NCBI GenBank assembly: GCA_002067205.1
Contig: MVQL01000180.1
Span: forward strand, 1-63,229
Reading direction: 5' to 3'
DNA length: 63,229 nt
Source of the DNA: Pelotomaculum sp. PtaB.Bin104
GTDB lineage: Bacteria; Bacillota; Desulfotomaculia; Desulfotomaculales; Pelotomaculaceae
Numbering within the stretch: the first letter of the stretch is position 1; every line of letters starts with the position of its first letter. The notes under the pieces were generated by a model. It was not told the DNA's origin. It saw nothing but the letters and a program-made list of their open reading frames with translations, and made no database searches. Of this stretch, positions 59,331-63,229 are shown piece after piece. The position numbers and the translations under genes are program-made.

Positions 59331-60888
59331 ATATGTTATCAATCCGGCAAGTCGGAGGTAGCTTAATTGACCAAGGGAGTAGCTCATCTAATACGTTTTT
59401 ATCATGGATATCCACATTAGGAAGCCTTTCAAAAAGATATTGCAGGTAACGGAAAGGATTTAAGCCATTTTCTTTGGCCGTTTCAACAATGCTATAGATT
59501 GTGGCGCTTGCATTTGCACCACGTGGGGTGTTGGCAAACAACCAGTTCTTGCGTCCTATGACAAACGGCTTAATTGAGCGCTCACTGCGATTGTTGTCCA
59601 GTTCAAGCCGCCCGTCCTTCAAAAAAGCCACAAGCTTTTCCCATTGATTGCGACAATAGCTGATCGCTTGACCAAAGGCGCTTTTAGGCAGAACCCGTGA
59701 ACTTTGGTATTTTAGCCATGCCGAAAAAGCCTCCGTTACTGGACGGCTGCGCTCCATGCGAATTGCATAACGTTCTTCCGGAGTGGCCTCACGAAGATCG
59801 CGTTCTATAGCAAAAAGCTGGTTGCAGAACTCCAACCCCTCTTTTGCGGCCACTGCTGCTCCGCGCTGTTTTGCCGGCAAGGCTTTTAGCGCTTCATCAA
59901 ACTTGCGCCGTGCATGCGCCCAACATCCGACCAGGGTCACCTCCGGCAGTCCGTTATACCCGGCATAGCCGTCCACGTTCAGATAACCCTTGAACCCCTC
60001 CAGAAATTTGCGGGGATGTTTGCTTGCCCGGGTTGTCTGGTAATCAAAAAGAACTATCGCCGGACCTGCACGCCCGGTACGGTAAAGCCACAGGTAAGAG
60101 GTGCTTTCTGCCGGCCGTCCCGGTTCATGCAACACCTGCAGTGTGGTTTCGTCAGCATGCAGGATATCTTGCTCCAGTAAATGTTCGTGCATTCGTTCAT
60201 AAAGTGGTTTAAGCCAGCGTTGTGCACCCTGCAGCATCCAATTGGCCATAGTTTGACGTGAGAAGTCCACTCCGAGACGGACCAGTTGCTGCTCTTGACG
60301 ATAAAGCGGCATGCCATCCACATACTTCTGGGTCATGATGTGGGACATGGCGGAAGGTGAAACTAAGCTTCCCGGCAGCACAGGCGCAGGCATAGGTGCA
60401 GCGATAATAGGAGTTTTAACATCTTCCCGCTCACAGCGGCGGCAAGCGTAGATGTAACGCACATGTTTGACGACATTTATCTGGGCCGGTATGTATTTAA
60501 TCTCTTGTCTGACCTCAGTGCTCATTTCGTTCAGTGCCCCGCCGCAGCATGGACACACCTGCTCTTCTGGGGGAAGACGGTATTCAATGGTCTCCACCGG
60601 CAAATCTTTCAATAATTGCTCGCGTTGCCCCTGTTTTTTCCGGCGGTGGTAGGTAACCTCCTCAAAAGTCGGTTCTTCTACAGAAGGTTTAGCTTCTACC
60701 TCAGCCTCGTTAAAGAGCTGCATTTGGTCTGCAGGGGTCTTTTCGCTGGAACTGCCGAAGCGCTGGTGTCGGCTAAGACGAAACTGCTCCTCAAACCAGG
60801 TGAGTTTTGCCTGCAATTGGGCGTTTTGCTGCTCCAGTAAAGCACATCTATTTTGTAATTCCTCGATGGTTTGCACTGTGTTATCCAT
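59329..60888 (-). CDS. tnpC: IS66 transposase TnpC
   Basis: 519-residue catalytic transposase. N-terminal leucine-rich coiled coil (LQNRCALLEQQNAQLQAKL), zinc motif CPCCGG with CRRC, and the DDE domain: HADETTLQV (first Asp), VDGYAGYNG (second Asp), and the C-terminal segment LDNNRSERSIKPFVIGRKN carrying the glutamate. Intact frame. Third gene of the IS. Confidence 0.96.
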   Translation of the reverse strand: MDNTVQTIEELQNRCALLEQQNAQLQAKLTWFEEQFRLSRHQRFGSSSEKTPADQMQLFNEAEVEAKPSVEEPTFEEVTYHRRKKQGQREQLLKDLPVETIEYRLPPEEQVCPCCGGALNEMSTEVRQEIKYIPAQINVVKHVRYIYACRRCEREDVKTPIIAAPMPAPVLPGSLVSPSAMSHIMTQKYVDGMPLYRQEQQLVRLGVDFSRQTMANWMLQGAQRWLKPLYERMHEHLLEQDILHADETTLQVLHEPGRPAESTSYLWLYRTGRAGPAIVLFDYQTTRASKHPRKFLEGFKGYLNVDGYAGYNGLPEVTLVGCWAHARRKFDEALKALPAKQRGAAVAAKEGLEFCNQLFAIERDLREATPEERYAIRMERSRPVTEAFSAWLKYQSSRVLPKSAFGQAISYCRNQWEKLVAFLKDGRLELDNNRSERSIKPFVIGRKNWLFANTPRGANASATIYSIVETAKENGLNPFRYLQYLFERLPNVDIHDKNVLDELLPWSIKLPPTCRIDNI

Positions 60889-60953
60889 ATGGTATTAATT
60901 CGACACAGGACCAAAAAATCCTTTAAAATCAAGCTTTTAGGCCGTTTTTTTAT

Positions 60954-61313
60954 TCATAAAATTGTCCTCGCGGTAACCTCCGGGTGTGCCTGCCGCTGCT
61001 GTAGTGATAGCCCGTCGAGCAGCCAGCGCAACTCTCGCCGGCTGACCACTGTGACCGTTTGTGCACAACCTTTGTCCGGCCACAGGAATTTTCCTTTCTC
61101 CAACCGGCGATAATGAAGCCAAAAGCCATTATGTTCCCACTGGAGAATCTTTAGCTTATCCCGCTTTCTGTTGCAAAACACAAAAAGGCAGCGAGAGAAA
61201 GGGTCCAGTGAAAATCCTTCCTTCACTAGTACAGCTAATCCATCGATCGATTTGCGCAGGTCAGTGCTGCCGCAAGCCAGGTAAACCTGTTCCAGCCCAA
61301 CCTCTTTTAGCAT
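60954..61313 (-). CDS. tnpB: IS66 accessory protein TnpB
   Basis: 119-residue protein of the IS66 Orf2 family: YLACGSTDLRKSIDGLAVLV and FVFCNRKRDKLKILQWEHNGF are the family blocks. Needed with TnpA for IS66 transposition in studied members. It overlaps tnpA by 7 bases, implying coupled translation. Confidence 0.96.
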   Translation of the reverse strand: MLKEVGLEQVYLACGSTDLRKSIDGLAVLVKEGFSLDPFSRCLFVFCNRKRDKLKILQWEHNGFWLHYRRLEKGKFLWPDKGCAQTVTVVSRRELRWLLDGLSLQQRQAHPEVTARTIL

Positions 61314-61618
61314 TTTGTGCCAAGCGCTCTCACTACTTTTAGGAGCAAATCCGGATCAAAGCCAGGTCTAACTTCAACGGCAACTTGTCCCACTTTTATG
61401 ACTAAAGGGGAATACGACCCCGGTTTTCTAAGATCAAGCGACAACCACTGAACCGGTGTAGCGTCAGCAGTCCCTGCCGCAGCATGTTTTCTAAGCCAGT
61501 ACCTTAGCTGATGAAGTTTCAAGTTGTGTTCTGCACACCAGGCGGATGCACTCTGTCCACTAGCTTGAAAATCAGCTACTCTGCTAGCCCATTCGTTTCT
61601 TAATTCAGCCTTATTCAT
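61307..61618 (-). CDS. tnpA: IS66 accessory protein TnpA
   Basis: 103 residues from ATG 61618 (RBS gggaggg): RNEWASRVADFQASGQSASAWC and LKLHQLRYWLRKH, a helix-turn-helix-type domain typical of IS66 Orf1. The open frame starts at 61666, but the extra residues are not in the family. Confidence 0.92.
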   Translation of the reverse strand: MNKAELRNEWASRVADFQASGQSASAWCAEHNLKLHQLRYWLRKHAAAGTADATPVQWLSLDLRKPGSYSPLVIKVGQVAVEVRPGFDPDLLLKVVRALGTKC

Positions 61619-61686
61619 GGATAAAATAAACCCTCCCTTATTGTAACTACTGCATGAGTATCTCATAGGAAGGGGTAAATTGGATA

Positions 61687-61709
61687 GGTGTGTACTATTT
61701 GACGCTTAC
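61687..61709. repeat. IS66 right terminal repeat
   Basis: Ends gacgcttac; pairs with 59285-59307. Confidence 0.9.
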
Positions 61710-61717
61710 GAAACATC
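61710..61717. repeat. 8-bp target site duplication (right)
   Basis: gaaacatc, identical to 59277-59284. Confidence 0.95.
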
Positions 61718-61766
61718 AGCCGGGACTTGCTGCAGCACATTTAAACGCGGAAAGGGCGCCAGGTAA
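61718..61766 (+). other. Displaced 3' end of the DUF1540 gene
   Basis: Reads, in the frame continued from 59284, SAGTCCSTFKRGKGAR and a TAA at 61764-61766. This is the severed C-terminus of the interrupted gene. Confidence 0.85.
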
Positions 61767-61911
61767 CTGATATGATATATATTTAGGTGCGATACCATAG
61801 CTTAATCGCTCAATTGCACATGTTTTTAGCCAATTCTTTACTGGATCTAACGTTAAATAAGGCTTTAATGCTTTTCATAATAAGTTAAAAGAATAAGGGG
61901 TATCTCCTCAA

Positions 61912-61951
61912 ACTTATAAAGAAGGTGGCAATTACCACCTTCTTTATAAGT
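61912..61951. terminator. 17-bp perfect hairpin
   Basis: acttataaagaaggtgg and ccaccttctttataagt pair perfectly around caatta. It lies between the DUF1540 remnant and the converging ferritin-like gene and probably terminates in both directions. Confidence 0.75.
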
Positions 61952-62023
61952 GATATTATTTCAGAATTAAAAATTTGTTTCCTTTAAAAAAGACATAACT
62001 ATAATTTCACACAAAAAATCAAC

Positions 62024-62553
62024 CTACTTACAGTATTTCTGCATAGCCTCGTTAAATAAACGGATGTGGTGATATTCATCCTGGATGATCCTTTCTAAAA
62101 GTTCTTTAATGTATGGATCACCAATCCTTTGTTGATGATCGCGGTAGGCGGCAATACAGCCCATTCAGCCGCGACGTCGGCCGCCAACTTGTCGCACACG
62201 TTGTAACCGTAGTAGACAAAAGCGGCATTCCAGTATATTTCTTGATTATTTCGGATCACACGGTAACGCGGGTCCACACCTAAAAGTTTGATTGCTTCCG
62301 CCAACAGTTCCATATGGTGCATCTCTACCAAAGAAATGCACTCCTCTAGATCAGCCACTTCTTCGTTTATCCCTTCAAGCGTGAAGTAGTGATACAGGTA
62401 TTGGTTTATGGCCGTGATTTCACTTACGACCCCGGCGTAATCTTCAAGCAACAGTTCAGCGTACTGACGATTAGGCCCAGTCACACGCACCGCAGGGTAA
62501 GGAGCAGGGTAGGCGCACCTCAGCATATGAGGAGGGTGATTTTGTCTTGGCAA
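62024..62553 (-). pseudogene. Ferritin-like (di-iron) protein, frameshifted
   Basis: Four-helix ferritin-like protein. TTG 62553 with RBS gggggg. Helix 1 EDYAGVVSEITAINQYLYHYF, then LEECISLVEMHHMELLAEAI with the ExxH iron pair. The frame derails at about 62170 (gctgaatgggct); adding one A restores GCIAAYRDHQQRIGD and DEYHHIRLFNEAMQKY, the second iron pair, ending at TAG 62024-62026. So a single A is missing (A3 to A2). Such small ferritin-like proteins occur in clostridia and may handle iron or oxygen stress or coat spores. Confidence 0.8.
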
Positions 62554-62997
62554 ATATATCCCCCCATTAACTTAATTCTTTTATTATTTTTATTAGGGTA
62601 ATGCATGCAAAAGAAGTTACGTTTAGTTTAGAACTATTTTGCCTGTGTTGACATATTGTGTTGACATATACTGGTCATTGAGAGGAATAAATAATCATGT
62701 AACCCACGAGGTGGGCGGACAGGATACCGCGGAAAGGGTAATATTATAGTTCATGTACTAACAAATAGATTAGCTAATAGAGGTCGATAAAAGGCGGTTA
62801 AAAGTTTGAATCTCTGGAATTGTATAAGAGGAACGACTTACAGCAATGAAGTATTAGAAATTACTATTCCAAAAGATCAAAACGGTATGAGCAGTACAAT
62901 CCGGGTTAGTTCTTATAAAAAATAAAAGATATCCAAAGTCCAAGGTTTCTATTGACTGGCAGCCTGAATAGCGATTACTTTGTTGACCCTTTGGCGT
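62554..62997. other. Intergenic region, possible small open frame
   Basis: About 440 bases. A 39-residue frame on the + strand at 62806-62925 (starts TTG, NLWNCIRGTTYSNEVLEITI...) has only a weak RBS (aaggcgg) and no family I know; it may be a remnant. A repeated ttgttgacatat-like phrase (gtgttgacatattgtgttgacatat) is at 62644-62669 and could be part of a promoter. Confidence 0.35.
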
Positions 62998-63229
62998 TTA
63001 AATAACTACCATCGCTTCAATGTTCCCTTTATAGTCTATGAGATGGGTTGCGCAGGAGATGCAGGGGTCAAAAGAACGGATAGTCCGGCCCAGAATTGTA
63101 TAAAACATGTCCTGATTGGGTATTTCGGTACCCACCAGCGCACTTTCCAGCGGTCCGCGGCCGCCGTGCTCATCTTTAGGCGAAAAATTCCATACCGTGG
63201 GTGTGATTATGTTGTATTTCACAACTTTT
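62998..63229 (-). CDS. [NiFe] hydrogenase large subunit, C-terminal end
   Basis: The gene runs out of the window on the 5' side. The visible part has YNIITPTVWNFSPKDEHGG, the usual block before the metal site, then RSFDPCISCATH: the C-terminal CxxC that binds nickel, followed by H and a 14-residue tail (LIDYKGNIEAMVVI) that a maturation endopeptidase would remove. So it encodes a precursor that needs HycI/HyaD-type processing. Group cannot be assigned from this piece. Confidence 0.9.
   Translation of the reverse strand, partial: KVVKYNIITPTVWNFSPKDEHGGRGPLESALVGTEIPNQDMFYTILGRTIRSFDPCISCATHLIDYKGNIEAMVVI

Larger units (their letters stand above)
59285..61709 (-). mobile_element. Complete IS66-family insertion sequence
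   Basis: 2425 bp bounded by imperfect 23-bp inverted repeats starting GTAAGCGT and flanked by a perfect 8-bp duplication (gaaacatc). It carries the three standard genes tnpA, tnpB and tnpC on the minus strand, all open. Inserted in a DUF1540 gene. Complete structure and a perfect duplication suggest a recent insertion. Confidence 0.97.

Noticed and set aside
1..63229. CRISPR array or cas genes
   Set aside because: No regularly spaced direct repeats and no Cas-like protein were seen.

Overview
The window reads as chromosome of a spore-forming, anaerobic Firmicute close to the Pelotomaculum/Desulfotomaculum group (Peptococcaceae). The evidence is the Gram-positive gene orders (tig-clpP-clpX-lonB-lonA-ysxC; mreBCD-pbp2-minCDE-rodA; spoIVFA-spoIVFB; rplU-rpmA-spo0B-obg-proB; nadD-rsfS-leuS-comEA/comEC), strong GGAGG ribosome binding sites, frequent TTG/GTG starts, sporulation genes, and the C-terminal end of a [NiFe] hydrogenase at the right edge. 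The assignment is by gene order and protein character, not by a database search.

Left flank (1-7.8 kb) is accessory DNA. It holds the tail of hsdR, a frameshifted hsdM and an intact two-specificity hsdS of a type I restriction-modification system, a GIY-YIG gene broken by two frameshifts, a phage YopX-like gene, and a VWA-domain gene interrupted by an in-frame TAG followed by an intact partner of unknown function. It ends at the 3' side of a tRNA-Leu gene, a common integration site.

The middle (8-54 kb) is a compact housekeeping block in which every gene is open. It covers translation factor TypA, tRNA-Gln and tRNA-His, protein quality control (trigger factor, ClpP, ClpX, LonB, LonA), EngB, valine and leucine tRNA ligases, folate (FolC), RidA, Maf, cell shape and division (MreBCD, PBP2, MinCDE, RodA), sporulation proteolysis (SpoIVFA/FB), the radical-SAM/RNase G cluster, ribosomal proteins L21/L27, a Spo0B-like protein, Obg, ProB, NadD, RsfS and the DNA-uptake proteins ComEA and ComEC. 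Several genes look non-standard: MinC has only its C-terminal domain, Maf carries a 32-residue insertion, L27 lacks the usual Firmicute N-terminal extension and the Prp protease gene is missing beside it, and no proA follows proB.

Right flank (54-63 kb) is again accessory and damaged: a GMC oxidoreductase cut off at its 3' end, two tandem DUF421 membrane genes, a frameshifted CopD-like membrane gene, and a complete IS66 element with a perfect 8-bp target duplication that has split a small cysteine-rich DUF1540 gene. A frameshifted ferritin-like gene and the hydrogenase large subunit follow.

Most notable: the exactly reconstructable IS66/DUF1540 insertion, a candidate small RNA (sigma-A promoter to terminator) upstream of tig, the amber codon in the VWA gene, the C-domain-only MinC, and the concentration of gene-breaking lesions in the two flanks while the central 45 kb has none.
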